A DNA stretch of 64,000 bases from positions 32,905,828 to 32,969,827 of the forward strand of contig NC_079876.1 of NCBI RefSeq assembly GCF_029227915.1. The letters are read 5' to 3'. The translations under genes and the position numbers were made by a program. This document shows positions 8,652 to 21,799 of this stretch, piece after piece (the stretch's first letter is position 1; each line of letters opens with the position of its first letter). Source of the stretch: Hydractinia symbiolongicarpus (taxonomy: Eukaryota; Cnidaria; Hydrozoa; Anthoathecata; Hydractiniidae). The notes beneath the pieces are model-generated. The model searched no databases. It had not been told where the DNA came from and worked only from the letters and a program-made list of their open reading frames with translations.

Positions 8652-10872
8652 TTAAATTATTATTTCACCACTAAAGCCCATGAGACTTGTAGTTTTTAAA
8701 AATGTTTTCATTTTTGATGAGACGCTGAATAAAAGAAGTTTAAACGCCGGCAAACGAAAACCCGCGACTTTCCTTAAATCCCGGACTCCGCCCGTATAGT
8801 CAATAGTATACAAAGAAAAAACCCAGGGAGTAAACTCATTTCCCGAACGATTTTTCAAAATATTTTTTCACCACTAAAACGCATGAGACTTGTAGTTTTC
8901 AAAAATGTTTGCAATTTTGATGAGACGCTGAATAAAAGAAGTTTAATCGCCGGCAAACGAAAACCTGCGATTTCCCGTAAATCCCGGACTCGGCCCGTAT
9001 AGTAAAGAAAGTACCCGGGTTGTAAACTCATTTCCCGAACGATTTTTTAAATTATTATTGCACCACTAAAACCCATGAGACTTATAGTTTTTAAAAATGT
9101 TTTCATTTTTGATGAGACGCTGAATAAAAGAAGTTTAATCGCCGGCAAACGCAAACCCGCCATTTCCCGTAAACCCCGGACTCGGCCCGTATAGTCAAAA
9201 GTATACAAAGAAAGTACCCAGGGAGTAAACTCATTTTCCGAACGATTTTTTAAATTATTTTTTCACCACTACAACGCATGAGACTTGTAGTTTTTAAAAA
9301 TGTTTTCATTTTTGATAAGACGCTGAATAAAAGAAGTTTAATCGCCCTCAAACGAAAATCCGCGATTTCCCGTAAATCCCGGACTCGGCCCGTATAGTCC
9401 AAAGTATGCAAAGAAAGTACCCAGGGAGTAAACTCATTTCCCGAAAGATTTTTTAAATTCTTTTTTTCACCACTAAAACGCATGAGACTTGTAGTTTTCA
9501 AAAATGTTTTCATTTTCGATGAGACGCTTAATGAAAGAGGTTTAATCGCCGGCAATCGAAAACCCGCGATTTCCCGTAAATCCCGGGCTTGGCCCGTATA
9601 GTCGAATGTATACAAAAAAAGTACCCTGTGAGTAAACACATTTCCAAAACGATTTTTTAAATTATCTTTTCACCACTAAAACGCATGAGACTTGTAGTTT
9701 TCAAAAATGTTTTCATTTTTGATGAGACGCTGAATAAAAGAAGTTTAATCGTCGGCAAACGAAAATCCGCGATTTCCCGTAAATCCCGGACTCGGCCCGT
9801 ATAGTCAAAAGTATACAAAGAAAGTACCCAGGGAGTAAACTCATTTCCCGAACGATTTTTTAAATTATTTTTTCACCACTAAAACGCATGAGACTTGTAG
9901 TTTTCAAAAATGTTGTCATTTTTGATGAGACGCTGAATAAGAAAAGTTTAATCGCCGGCAAACGAAAACCCGCCATTTCCCGTAAACCCTGGACTCGACC
10001 GTATAGTCAAAAGTATACAAAGAAAGTACCCAGGGAGTAAACTCATTTCCCGAACGATTTTTTATATTATTTTTTTACCACTAAACGCATGAGACTTGTA
10101 GTTTTCAAAAATATTTTCATATTTGATGGGACGCTAAATAAAAGAAGTTTAATCGCCGGCAAACGAAATCCCGCGTTTTCCCGTAAATCCGGGGCTTGGC
10201 CCGTATAGTCGAATGTATACAAAGAAAGTACCCAGGGAGTAAACTCATTTCCCGAACGATTTTTTAAATTATTTTTTCACCACTAAAACGCATGAGACTT
10301 GTAGTTTTCAAAAATGTATTCATTTTTGATGAGACGCTGAATAAAAGAAGTTTAATCGCCGGCAAACGAAAACCCGCGATTTCCCGTAAATCCCGGACTC
10401 GGCCCGTATAGTCAAAAGTATACAAAGAAAGTCCCCAGGGAGTAAACTCATTTCCCGAACGATTTTTTAAATTATTAGTTCACCACTAAAACGCATGACA
10501 CTTGTAGTTTTCAAAAATGTTTTCATTTTTGATGAGACGCGGAATAAAAGAAGTTTAATCGGCGGCAAACGAAAACCCGCCATTTCCCCTAAACCCCGGA
10601 CTCGGCCCGTATAATCAAAAAAATACAAAGAAAGTACCCAGGGAGTAAACTCATATCCCGAACGATTTTTTAAATTATTTTTTCACCACTAAAACGCATG
10701 ACACTTGTAGTTTTTAAAAATGTTTTCATTTTTGATGAGACGCTGAATAAAAGAAGTTTAATCGCCGGCAAACGAAAACCCGCCATTTCCCGTAAACCCC
10801 GGACTCGGCCCTCATAGTCAAAAGTATACAAAGAAAGTACCCAGGGAGTAAACTCATTTCCCGAACGATTTT
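8652..10872. repeat. T-series HOR, complete 11-mer (2,221 bp): T3 to T11, T1, T2
   Basis: This is the fullest unit in the window and defines the parent order. All eleven monomer types occur once. T7 has an extra T in its T run near 9465, which by chance keeps a minus-strand frame open for 129 codons (9250-9639). The same 11-monomer order is found at 17763 and 46443. T1 here has the gacgcgg and cccctaaacccc form, and follows T11 with the head ttagttcaccact. Confidence 0.85.
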
Positions 10873-12089
10873 TTAAATTATTATTTCACCACTAAAGCCC
10901 ATGAGACTTGTAGTTTTTAAAAATGTTTTCATTTTTGATGAGACGCTGAATAAAAGAAGTTTAAACGCCGGCAAACGAAAACCCGCGACTTTCCTTAAAT
11001 CCCGGACTCCGCCCGTATAGTCAATAGTATACAAAGAAAAAACCCAGGGAGTAAACTCATTTCCCGAACGATTTTTTAAAATATTTTTTCACCACTAAAA
11101 CGCATGAGACTTGTAGTTTTCAAAAATGTTTGCAATTTTGATGAGACGCTGAATAAAAGAAGTTTAATCGCCGGCAAACGAAAACCCGCCATTTCCTGTA
11201 AACCCTGGACTCGGCCCGTATAGTCAAAAGTATACAAAGAAAGTACCCAGGGAGTAAACTCATTTCCCGAACGATTTTTTATATTATTTTTTTACCACTA
11301 AACGCATGAGACTTGTAGTTTTCAAAAATATTTTCATATTTGATGGGACGCTAAATAAAAGAAGTTTAATCGCCGGCAAACGAAATCCCGCGTTTTCCCG
11401 TAAATCCGGGGCTTGGCCCGTATAGTCGAATGTATACAAAGAAAGTACCCAGGGAGTAAACTCATTTCCCGAACGATTTTTTAAATTATTTTTTCACCAC
11501 TAAAACGCATGAGACTTGTAGTTTTCAAAAATGTATTCATTTTTGATGAGACGCTGAATAAAAGAAGTTTAATCGCCGGCAAACGAAAACCCGCGATTTC
11601 CCGTAAATCCCGGACTCGGCCCGTATAGTCAAAAGTATACAAAGAAAGTCCCCAGGGAGTAAACTCATTTCCCGAACGATTTTTTAAATTATTAGTTCAC
11701 CACTAAAACGCATGACACTTGTAGTTTTCAAAAATGTTTTCATTTTTGATGAGACGCGGAATAAAAGAAGTTTAATCGGCGGCAAACGAAAACCCGCCAT
11801 TTCCCCTAAACCCCGGACTCGGCCCGTATAATCAAAAAAATACAAAGAAAGTACCCAGGGAGTAAACTCATATCCCGAACGATTTTTTAAATTATTTTTT
11901 CACCACTAAAACGCATGACACTTGTAGTTTTTAAAAATGTTTTCATTTTTGATGAGACGCTGAATAAAAGAAGTTTAATCGCCGGCAAACGAAAACCCGC
12001 CATTTCCCGTAAACCCCGGACTCGGCCCTCATAGTCAAAAGTATACAAAGAAAGTACCCAGGGAGTAAACTCATTTCCCGAACGATTTT
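10873..12089. repeat. T-series HOR, 6-mer: T3, T4/N4 hybrid, T10, T11, T1, T2
   Basis: Length is 1,217 bp. The second monomer has a T4 head (tttgcaattttg) and an N4-like body (cctgtaaaccctgg) leading into the T10 head (tatattatttttttacc). T5 to T9 are lost. The hybrid body shows that the unit was formed by exchange between out-of-register monomers. Confidence 0.75.
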
Positions 12090-12887
12090 TTAAATTATTA
12101 TTTCACCACTAAAGCCCATGAGACTTGTAGTTTTTAAAAATGTTTTCATTTTTGATGAGACGCTGAATAAAAGAAGTTTAAACGCCGGCAAACGAAAACC
12201 CGCGACTTTCCTTAAATCCCGGACTCCGCCCGTATAGTCAATAGTATACAAAGAAAAAACCCAGGGAGTAAACTCATTTCCCGAACGATTTTTTAAAATA
12301 TTTTTTCACCACTAAAACGCATGAGACTTGTAGTTTTCAAAAATGTTTGCAATTTTGATGAGACGCTGAATAAAAGAAGTTTAATCGCCGGCAAACGAAA
12401 ACCCGCCATTTCCTGTAAACCCTGGACTCGGCCCGTATAATCAAAAGTATACAAAGAAAGTACCCAGGGAGTAAACTCATTTCCCGAACGATTTTTTAAA
12501 TTATTTTTTCACCACTAAAACGCATGACACTTGTAGTTTTCAAAAATGTTTTCATTTTTGATGAGACGTGGAATAAAAGAAGTTTAATCGGCGGCAAACG
12601 AAAACCCGCCATTTCCCGTAAACCCCGGACTCGGCCCGTATAATCAAAAAAATACAAAGAAAGTACCCAGGGAGTAAACTCATATCCCGAACGATTTTTT
12701 AAATTATTTTTTCACCACTAAAACGCATGACACTTGTAGTTTTCAAAAATGTTTTCATCTTTGATGAGACGCTGAATAAAAGAAGTTTAATCGCCGGCAA
12801 ACGAAAACCCGCCATTTCCCGTAAACCCCGGACTCGGCCCTCATAGTCAAAAGTATACAAAGAAAGTACCCAGGGAGTAAACTCATT
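12090..12887. repeat. T-series fragment: T3, T4/N4 hybrid, T1, T2 up to the copy-2 junction
   Basis: T3 and the hybrid monomer repeat the preceding unit with a shift of 1,217 bp. Here the hybrid is followed by T1 with the gacgtgg form, as near 4890, then T2. The T2 monomer breaks into the 3-kb duplicated segment near 12888. Confidence 0.7.
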
Positions 12888-15800
12888 TCTCGAACGATTT
12901 TATAAATTATTTTTTCACCGCTAAAACGCATGAGACTTGTAGTTTTCAAAAATGTTTTCATTTTTGATGAGACGCTGAGTAAAAGAAGTTTAATCGCCGG
13001 CAAACGAAAACCTGCGATTTCCCGTAAATCCCGGACTCGGCCCGTATAGTCAAAAGTATACAAAGAAAGTACCCGGGGTGTAAACTCATTTCCCGAACGA
13101 TTTTTTAAATTATTATTTCACCACTAAATCCCATGAGACTTGTAGTTTTCAAAAATGTTTTCATTTTTGATGACACGCTTAATAAAAGAGGTTTAATCCC
13201 CGGCAAACGAAAACCCGCAATTTCCCGTAAATCGCGGGCTTGCCCCGTATAGTCGAATGTATACAAAGAATGTACCCTGTAAGTAAACTCATTTCCAGAA
13301 CGATTCTTTAAATTATTTTTTCACCACTAAAACGCATAAGACTTGTAGTTTTCAAAAATGTTTTCATTTCTGATGAGACGCTGAATAAAAGAAGTTTAAT
13401 CGCCGGCAAACGAAAACCCGACATTTCCCGTAAATCCCGGGCTTGGCCCGTATAGTCAAAAGCATACAAAGATAGTACCCAGGGAGTAAACTCATTTTCC
13501 GAACGATTTTTTAATTTATTTTTTCACCACTAAAACGCATGAGACTTGTAGTTTTCAAAAATGTTTTCATTTTTGATGAGACGCTGAATAAAAGAAGTTT
13601 AATCGCCGGCAAACGAAAACCTGCGATTTTCCGTAAATCCCGGATTCGGCCCGTATAGTCAAAAGTATACAAAGAAAGTACCCAGGGAGTAAACTAATTT
13701 TCCAAACGATTTTGTAAATTATTATTTCACCACTAAAGCCCATGAGACTTGTAGTTTTTAAAAATGTTTTCATTTTTGATGAGACGCTGAATAAAAGAAG
13801 TTTAATCGCCGGCAAACGAAAACCTGCGATTTCCCGTAAATCCCGGACTCGGCCCGTATAGTCAAAAGTATACAAAGAAAGTACCCAGGGAGTAAACTCA
13901 TTTCCCGAACGATTTTTTAAATTATTTTTTCACCACTGAAACGCATGAGACTTGTAGTTTTCAGAAATGTTTTCATTTTTGATGAGACGCTTAATGAAAG
14001 TGGTTTAATCGCCGGCAAACGAAAACCCGCGATTTCCCGTAAATCCCGGGCTTGGCCCGTATCGTCAAATGTATACAAAGAAAGTAGCCAGGGAGTAAAT
14101 TTATTTCCCGAACGATTTTTTAAATTATTTTTTCACCACTAAAACGCATGAGACTTGTAGTTTTTAAAAATGTTTTCATTTTTGATGAGACGCTGAATGA
14201 AAGAAGTTTAATCGCCGGCAAACGAAAACCTGCGATTTCCCGTAAATCCCAGACTCGACCCGTATAGTCAAAAGTATACAAAGAAAGTACCTAGGGTTTA
14301 AACTCATTTCCCGAACTATTTTTTAAATTATTATTTCACCACTAAAGCCCATGAGACTTGTAGTTTTTAAAAATGTTTCCATTTTTGATGAGACGCTGAA
14401 TAAAAGAACTTTAATCGCCGGCAAACGAAAACCCGCGACTTCCCGTAAATCCCGGACTCGGCCCGTATAGTCAAAAGTATACAAAGAAAGTACCCAGGGA
14501 GTAAACTCATTTCCCGAACGATTTTTTATATTATATTTTCACCACTAAAACGCATGAGACTTGTAGTTTTCAAAAATGTTTTCATTTTTGATGAGACGCT
14601 GAATGAAAGAAGTTTAATCGCCGGCAAACGAAAACCTGCGATTTCCCGTAAATCCCGGACTCGGCCCGTATAGTCAAAAGTATACAAAGAAAGTACCCAG
14701 GGTGTAAACTCACTTCCCGAACGATTTTTTAAATTATTATTTCACCACTAAAGCCCATGAGACTTGTAGTTTTTAAAAATGTTTTCATTTTTGATGAGAC
14801 GCTGAATAAAAGAAGTTTAATCGCCGGCAAACGAAAACCCGCCATTTACCGTAAACCCTGGACTCGGCCCGTATAATCAAAAGTATACAAAGAAAGTACC
14901 CAGGGAGTAAACTCATTTCCCGAACGATTTTTTAAATTATTTTTTCACCACTAAAACGCATGACACTAGTAGTTTTCAAAAATGTTTTTTTATTTTTGAT
15001 GAGACGCGGAATAAAATAAGTTTAATCGCCGGCAAACGAAAACCTGCGATTTCCCGTAAATCCCAGACTCGACCCGTATAGTCCAAAGTATACAAAGAAA
15101 GTACCTAGGGTGTAAACTCATTTCCCGAACTATTTTATAAATTATTATTTCACCACTAAAGCCCATGAGACTTGTAGTTTTTAAAATTGTTTCCATTTTT
15201 GATGAGACGCTGAATAAAAGAACTTTAATCGCCGGCAAACGAAAACCCGCGACTTCCCGTAAATCCCGGACTCGGCCCGTATAGTCAAAAGTATACAAAG
15301 AAAGTACCCAGGGAGTAAACTCATTTCCCGAACGATTTTTTATATTATATTTTCACCACTAAAACGCATGAGACTTGTAGTTTTCAAAAATGTTTTCATT
15401 TTTGATGAGACGCTGAATGAAAGAAGTTTAATCGCCGGCAAACGAAAACCTGCGATTTCCCGTAAATCCCGGACTCGGCCCGTATAGTCAAAAGTATACA
15501 AAGAAAGTACCCAGGGTGTAAACTCACTTCCCGAACGATTTTTTAAATTATTATTTCACCACTAAAGCCCATAAGACTTGTAGTTTTTAAAAATGTTTTC
15601 ATTTTTGATGAGACGCTGAATAAAAGAAGTTTAATCGCCGGCAAACGAAAACCCGCCATTTCCTGTAAACCCTGGACTCGGCCCGTATAATCAAAAGTAT
15701 ACAAAGAAAGTACCCAGGGAGTAAACTCATTTCCCGAACGATTTTTTAAATTATTTTTTCACCACTAAAACGCATGACACTTGTAGTTTTCAAAAATGTT

Positions 15801-15927
15801 TTCATTTTTGATGAGACGTGGAATAAAAGAAGTTTAATCGGCGGCAAACGAAAACCCGCCATTTCCCGTAAACCCCGGACTCGGCCCGTATAATCAAAAA
15901 AATACAAAGAAAGTACCCAGGGAGTAA
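12888..15927. repeat. Segmental duplication, copy 2 (3.04 kb)
   Basis: The left junction lies in a T2 monomer: upstream is ggccctcatagtc (about 12836), downstream is tctcgaacgattttataaa and ccgctaaaacgc, as at 1961. The right junction lies in the T1 monomer near 15927, which goes directly to T3 without T2. Differences from copy 1 include cactgaaacgc (near 13937), gtatcgtc (near 14061), atttaccg (near 14849) and ataaaataag (near 15014). Confidence 0.85.
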
Positions 15928-17762
15928 ACTCATTTCCCGAACGATTTTTTAAATTATTATTTCACCACTAAAGCCCATGAGACTTGTAGTTTTTAAAAAT
16001 GTTTTCATTTTTGATGAGACGCTGAATAAAAGAAGTTTAAACGCCGGCAAACGAAAACCCGCGACTTTCCTTAAATCCCGGACTCCGCCCGTATAGTCAA
16101 TAGTATACAAAGAAAAAACCCAGGGAGTAAACACATTTCCCGAACGATTTTTCAAAATATTTTTTCACCACTAAAACGCATGAGACTTGTAGTTTTCAAA
16201 AATGTTTGCAATTTTGATGAGACGCTGAATAAAAGAAGTTTAATCGCCGGCAAACGAAAACCTGCGATTTCCCGTAAATCCCGGACTCGGCCCGTATAGT
16301 AAAGAAAGTACCCGGGTTGTAAACTCATTTCCCGAACGATTTTTTAAATTATTATTGCACCACTAAAACCCATGAGACTTATAGTTTTTAAAAATGTTTT
16401 CATTTTTGATGAGACGCTGAATAAAAGAAGTTTAATCGCCGGCAAACGCAAACCCGCCATTTCCCGTAAACCCCGGACTCGGCCCGTATAGTCAAAAGTA
16501 TACAAAGAAAGTACCCAGGGAGTAAACTCATTTTCCGAACGATTTTTTAAATTATTTTTTCACCACTACAACGCATGAGACTTGTAGTTTTTAAAAATGT
16601 TTTCATTTTTGATAAGACGCTGAATAAAAGAAGTTTAATCGCCCTCAAACGAAAATCCGCGATTTCCCGTAAATCCCGGACTCGGCCCGTATAGTCCAAA
16701 GTATGCAAAGAAAGTACCCAGGGAGTAAACTCATTTCCCGAAAGATTTTTTAAATTCTTTTTTCACCACTAAAACGCATGAGACTTGTAGTTTTCAAAAA
16801 TGTTTTCATTTTCGATGAGACGCTTAATGAAAGAGGTTTAATCGCCGGCAATCGAAAACCCGCGATTTCCCGTAAATCCCGGGCTTGGCCCGTATAGTCG
16901 AATGTATACAAAAAAAGTACCCTGTGAGTAAACACATTTCCAAAACGATTTTTTAAATTATCTTTTCACCACTAAAACGCATGAGACTTGTAGTTTTCAA
17001 AAATGTTTTCATTTTTGATGAGACGCTGAATAAAAGAAGTTTAATCGTCGGCAAACGAAAATCCGCGATTTCCCGTAAATCCCGGACTCGGCCCGTATAG
17101 TCAAAAGTATACAAAGAAAGTACCCAGGGAGTAAACTCATTTCCCGAACGATTTTTTAAATTATTTTTTCACCACTAAAACGCATGAGACTTGTAGTTTT
17201 CAAAAATGTTGTCATTTTTGATGAGACGCTGAATAAAAAAAGTTTAATCGCCGGCAAACGAAAACCCGCCATTTCCCGTAAACCCTGGACTCGACCGTAT
17301 AGTCAAAAGTATACAAAGAAAGTACCCAGGGAGTAAACTCATTTCCCGAACGATTTTTTATATTATTTTTTTACCACTAAACGCATGAGACTTGTAGTTT
17401 TCAAAAATATTTTCATATTTGATGGGACGCTAAATAAAAGAAGTTTAATCGCCGGCAAACGAAATCCCGCGTTTTCCCGTAAATCCGGGGCTTGGCCCGT
17501 ATAGTCGAATGTATACAAAGAAAGTACCCAGGGAGTAAACTCATTTCCCGAACGATTTTTTAAATTATTTTTTCACCACTAAAACGCATGAGACTTGTAG
17601 TTTTCAAAAATGTATTCATTTTTGATGAGACGCTGAATAAAAGAAGTTTAATCGCCGGCAAACGAAAACCCGCGATTTCCCGTAAATCCCGGACTCGGCC
17701 CGTATAGTCAAAAGTATACAAAGAAAGTCCCCAGGGAGTAAACTCATTTCCCGAACGATTTT
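15928..17762. repeat. T-series HOR, 9-mer: T3 to T11
   Basis: From the T3 anchor at 15949 the unit is 1,814 bp, the same length and order as 6838-8651. T3 here reads gtaaacacattt (near 16128), a private change. It follows T1 directly, without T2. T7 has the cattttcgatgag form. Confidence 0.8.
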
Positions 17763-19983
17763 TTAAATTATTATTTCACCACTAAAGCCCATGAGACTTG
17801 TAGTTTTTAAAAATGTTTTCATTTTTGATGAGACGCTGAATAAAAGAAGTTTAAACGCCGGCAAACGAAAACCCGCGACTTTCCTTAAATCCCGGACTCC
17901 GCCCGTATAGTCAATAGTATACAAAGAAAAAACCCAGGGAGTAAACTCATTTCCCGAACGATTTTTCAAAATATTTTTTCACCACTAAAACGCATGAGAC
18001 TTGTAGTTTTCAAAAATGTTTGCAATTTTGAATAGACGCTGAATAAAAGAAGTTTAATCGCCGGCAAACGAAAACCTGCGATTTCCCGTAAATCCCGGAC
18101 TCGGCCCGTATAGTAAAGAAAGTACCCGGGTTGTAAACTCATTTCCCAAACGATTTTTTAAATTATTATTGCACCACTAAAACTCATGAGACTTATAGTT
18201 TTTAAAAATGTTTTCATTTTTGATGAGACGCTGAATAAAAGAAGTTTAATCGCCGGCAAACGCAAACCCGCCATTTCCCGTAAACCCCGGACTCGGCCCG
18301 TATAGTCAAAAGTATACAAAGAAAGTACCCAGGGAGTAAACTCATTTTCCGAACGATTTTTTAAATTATTTTTTCACCACTACAACGCATGAGACTTGTA
18401 GTTTTTAAAAATGTTTTCATTTTTGATAAGACGCTGAATAAAAGAAGTTTAATCGCCCTCAAACGAAAATTCGCGATTTCCCGTAAATCCCGGACTCGGC
18501 CCGTATAGTCCAAAGTATGCAAAGAAAGTACCCAGGGAGTAAACTCATTTCCCGAAAGATTTTTTAAATTCTTTTTTCACCACTAAAACGCATGAGACTT
18601 GTAGTTTTCAAAAATGTTTTCATTTTCGATGAGACGCTTAATGAAAGAGGTTTAATCGCCGGCAATCGAAAACCCGCGATTTCCCGTAAATCCCGGGCTT
18701 GGCCCGTATAGTCGAATGTATACAAAAAAAGTACCCTGTGAGTAAACACATTTCCAAAACGATTTTTTAAATTATCTTTTCACCACTAAAACGCATGAGA
18801 CTTGTAGTTTTCAAAAATGTTTTCATTTTTGATGAGACGCTGAATAAAAGAAGTTTAATCGTCGGCAAACGAAAATCCGCGATTTCCCGTAAATCCCGGA
18901 CTTGGCCCGTATAGTCAAAAGTATACAAAGAAAGTACCCAGGGAGTAAACTCATTTCCCGAACGATTTTTTAAATTATTTTTTCACCACTAAAACGCATG
19001 AGACTTGTAGTTTTTTAAAAATGTTGTCATTTTTGATGAGACGCTGAATAAGAAAAGTTTAATCGCCGGCAAACGAAAACCCGCCATTTCCCGTAAACCC
19101 TGGACTCGACCGTATAGTCAAAAGTATACAAAGAAAGTACCCAGGGAGTAAACTCATTTCCCGAACGATTTTTTATATTATTTTTTTACCACTAAACGCA
19201 TGAGACTTGTAGTTTTCAAAAATATTTTCATATTTGATGGGACGCTAAATAAAAGAAGTTTAATCGCCGGCAAACGAAATCCCGCGTTTTCCCGTAAATC
19301 CGGGGCTTGGCCCGTATAGTCGAATGTATACAAAGAAAGTACCCAGGGAGTAAACTCATTTCCCGAACGATTTTTTAAATTATTTTTTCACCACTAAAAC
19401 GCATGAGACTTGTAGTTTTCAAAAATGTATTCATTTTTGATGAGACGCTGAATAAAAGAAGTTTAATCGCCGGCAAACGAAAACCCGCGATTTCCCGTAA
19501 ATCCCGGACTCGGCCCGTATAGTCAAAAGTATACAAAGAAAGTCCCCAGGGAGTAAACTCATTTCCCGAACGATTTTTTAAATTATTAGTTCACCACTAA
19601 AACGCATGACACTTGTAGTTTTCAAAAATGTTTTCATTTTTGATGAGACGCGGAATAAAAGAAGTTTAATCGGCGGCAAACGAAAACCCGCCATTTCCCC
19701 TAAACCCCGGACTCGGCCCGTATAATCAAAAAAATACAAAGAAAGTACCCAGGGAGTAAACTCATATCCCGAACGATTTTTTAAATTATTTTTTCACCAC
19801 TAAAATGCATGACACTTGTAGTTTTCAAAAATGTTTTCATTTTTGATGAGACGCTAAATAAAAGAAGTTTAATCGCAGGCAAACGAAAACCCGCCATTTC
19901 CCGTAAACCCCGGACTCGGCCCTCATAGTCAAAAGTATACAAAGAAAGTACCCAGGGAGTAAACTCATTTCCCGAACGATTTT
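17763..19983. repeat. T-series HOR, complete 11-mer (2,221 bp)
   Basis: Order is T3 to T11, T1, T2, as at 8652. Private changes are gaatagacgctg in T4 (near 18029, shared with 52989), an extra T in T9 (gttttttaaaaatg near 19010), aaaatgcatgac and atcgcaggc in T1/T2 (near 19803 and 19872). T9 has gaataagaaaag, also present near 9933, 47726 and 53803. Confidence 0.85.
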
Positions 19984-20389
19984 TTAAATTATTATTTCAC
20001 CACTAAAGCCCATGAGACTTGTAGTTTTTAAAAATGTTTTCATTTTTGATGAGACGCTGAATAAAAGAAGTTTAAACGCCGGCAAACGAAAACCCGCGAC
20101 TTTCCTTAAATCCCGGACTCCGCCCGTATAGTCAATAGTATACAAAGAAAAAACCCAGGGAGTAAACTCATTTCCCGAACGATTTTTTAAAATATTTTTT
20201 CACCACTAAAACGCATGAGACTTGTAGTTTTCAAAAATGTTTGCAATTTTGATGAGACGCTGAATAAAAGAAGTTTAATCGCCGGCAAACGAAAACCCGC
20301 CATTTCCCGTAAACCCCGGACTCGGCCCTCATAGTCAAAAGTATACAAAGAAAGTACCCAGGGAGTAAACTCATTTCCCGAACGATTTT
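19984..20389. repeat. T-series HOR, 2-mer: T3 and T4/T2 hybrid
   Basis: Length is 406 bp, exactly two monomers. The second has the T4 head (tttgcaattttg) and the T2 body (ggccctcatagtc), with the change of type between gatgagacgct and cccgcc. This is the shortest T3-to-T3 interval seen. Confidence 0.75.
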
Positions 20390-21799
20390 TTAAATTATTA
20401 TTTCACCACTAAAGCCCATGAGACTTGTAGTTTTTAAAAATGTTTTCATTTTTGATGAGACGCTGAATAAAAGAAGTTTAAACGCCGGCAAACGAAAACC
20501 CGCGACTTTCCTTAAATCCCGGACTCCGCCCGTATAGTCAATAGTATACAAAGAAAAAACCCAGGGAGTAAACTCATTTCCCGAACGATTTTTCAAAATA
20601 TTTTTTCACCACTAAAACGCATGAGACTTGTAGTTTTCAAAAATGTTTGCAATTTTGATGAGACGCTGAATAAAAGAAGTTTAATCGCCGGCAAACGAAA
20701 ACCTGCGATTTCCCGTAAATCCCGGACTCGGCCCGTATAGTAAAGAAAGTACCCGGGCTGTAAACTCATTTCCCGAACGATTTTTTAAATTATTATTGCA
20801 CCACTAAAACCCATGAGACTTATAGTTTTTAAAAATGTTTTCATTTTTGATGAGACGCTGAATAAAAGAAGTTTAATCGCCGGCAAACGCAAACCCGCCA
20901 TTTCCCGTAAACCCCGGACTCGGCCCGTATAGTCAAAAGTATACAAAGAAAGTACCCAGGGAGTAAACTCATTTTCCGAACGATTTTTTAAATTATTTTT
21001 TCACCACTACAACGCATGAGACTTGTAGTTTTTAAAAATGTTTTCATTTTTGATAAGACGCTGAATAAAAGAAGTTTAATCGCCCTCAAACGAAAATCCG
21101 CGATTTCCCGTAAATCCCGGACTCGGCCCGTATAGTCCAAAGTATGCAAAGAAAGTACCCAGGGAGTAAACTCATTTCCCGAAAGATTTTTTAAATTCTT
21201 TTTTCACCACTAAAACGCATGAGACTTGTAGTTTTCAAAAATGTTTTCATTTTCGATGAGACGCTTAATGAAAGAGGTTTAATCGCCGGCAATCGAAAAC
21301 CCGCGATTTCCCGTAAATCCCGGGCTTGGCCCGTATAGTCAATAGTATACAAAGAAAAAACACAGGGAGTAAACTCATTTCCCGAACGATTTTTTAAAAT
21401 ATTTTTTCACCACTAAAACGCATGAGACTTGTAGTTTTCAAAAATGTTTGCAATTTTGATGAGACGCTGAATAAAAGAAGTTTAATCGCCGGCAAACGAA
21501 AACCCGCCATTTCCTGTAAACCCTGGACTCGGCCCGTATAATCAAAAGTATACAAAGAAAGTACCCAGGGAGTAAACTCATTTCCCGAACGATTTTTTAA
21601 ATTATTTTTTCACCACTAAAACGCATGACACTTGTAGTTTTCAAAAATGTTTTCATTTTTGATGAGACGTGGAATAAAAGAAGTTTAATCGCCGGCAAAC
21701 GAAAACCCGCCATTTCCCGTAAACCCCGGACTCGGCCCTCATAGTCAAAAGTATACAAAGAAAGTACCCAGGGAGTAAACTCATTTCCCGAACGATTTT
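20390..21799. repeat. T-series HOR, 7-mer with T7/T3, T4/N4 and T1/T2 hybrids
   Basis: Length is 1,410 bp. The order is T3, T4, T5, T6, a T7 head whose tail is T3 (cgggcttggcccg followed by gtcaatagtatac), a T4 head with N4 body, and a T1 head (gacgtgg) with T2 body (ggccctcatagtc). Three hybrids in one unit indicate several rounds of exchange. A closely similar T7/T3 hybrid is near 56095. Confidence 0.75.

Noticed and set aside
9250-9639. Minus-strand open frame of 129 codons, and the many 61-102-codon frames like it
   Set aside because: They recur at monomer spacing because the same stretch stays open. 203 leaves a remainder of 2 on division by 3, so the frame rotates each copy. The 129-codon case exists only because of one extra T near 9465 and the 119-codon case (52322-52681) because of one extra T near 52520. 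Single-base indels and changes are scattered without regard to codons.
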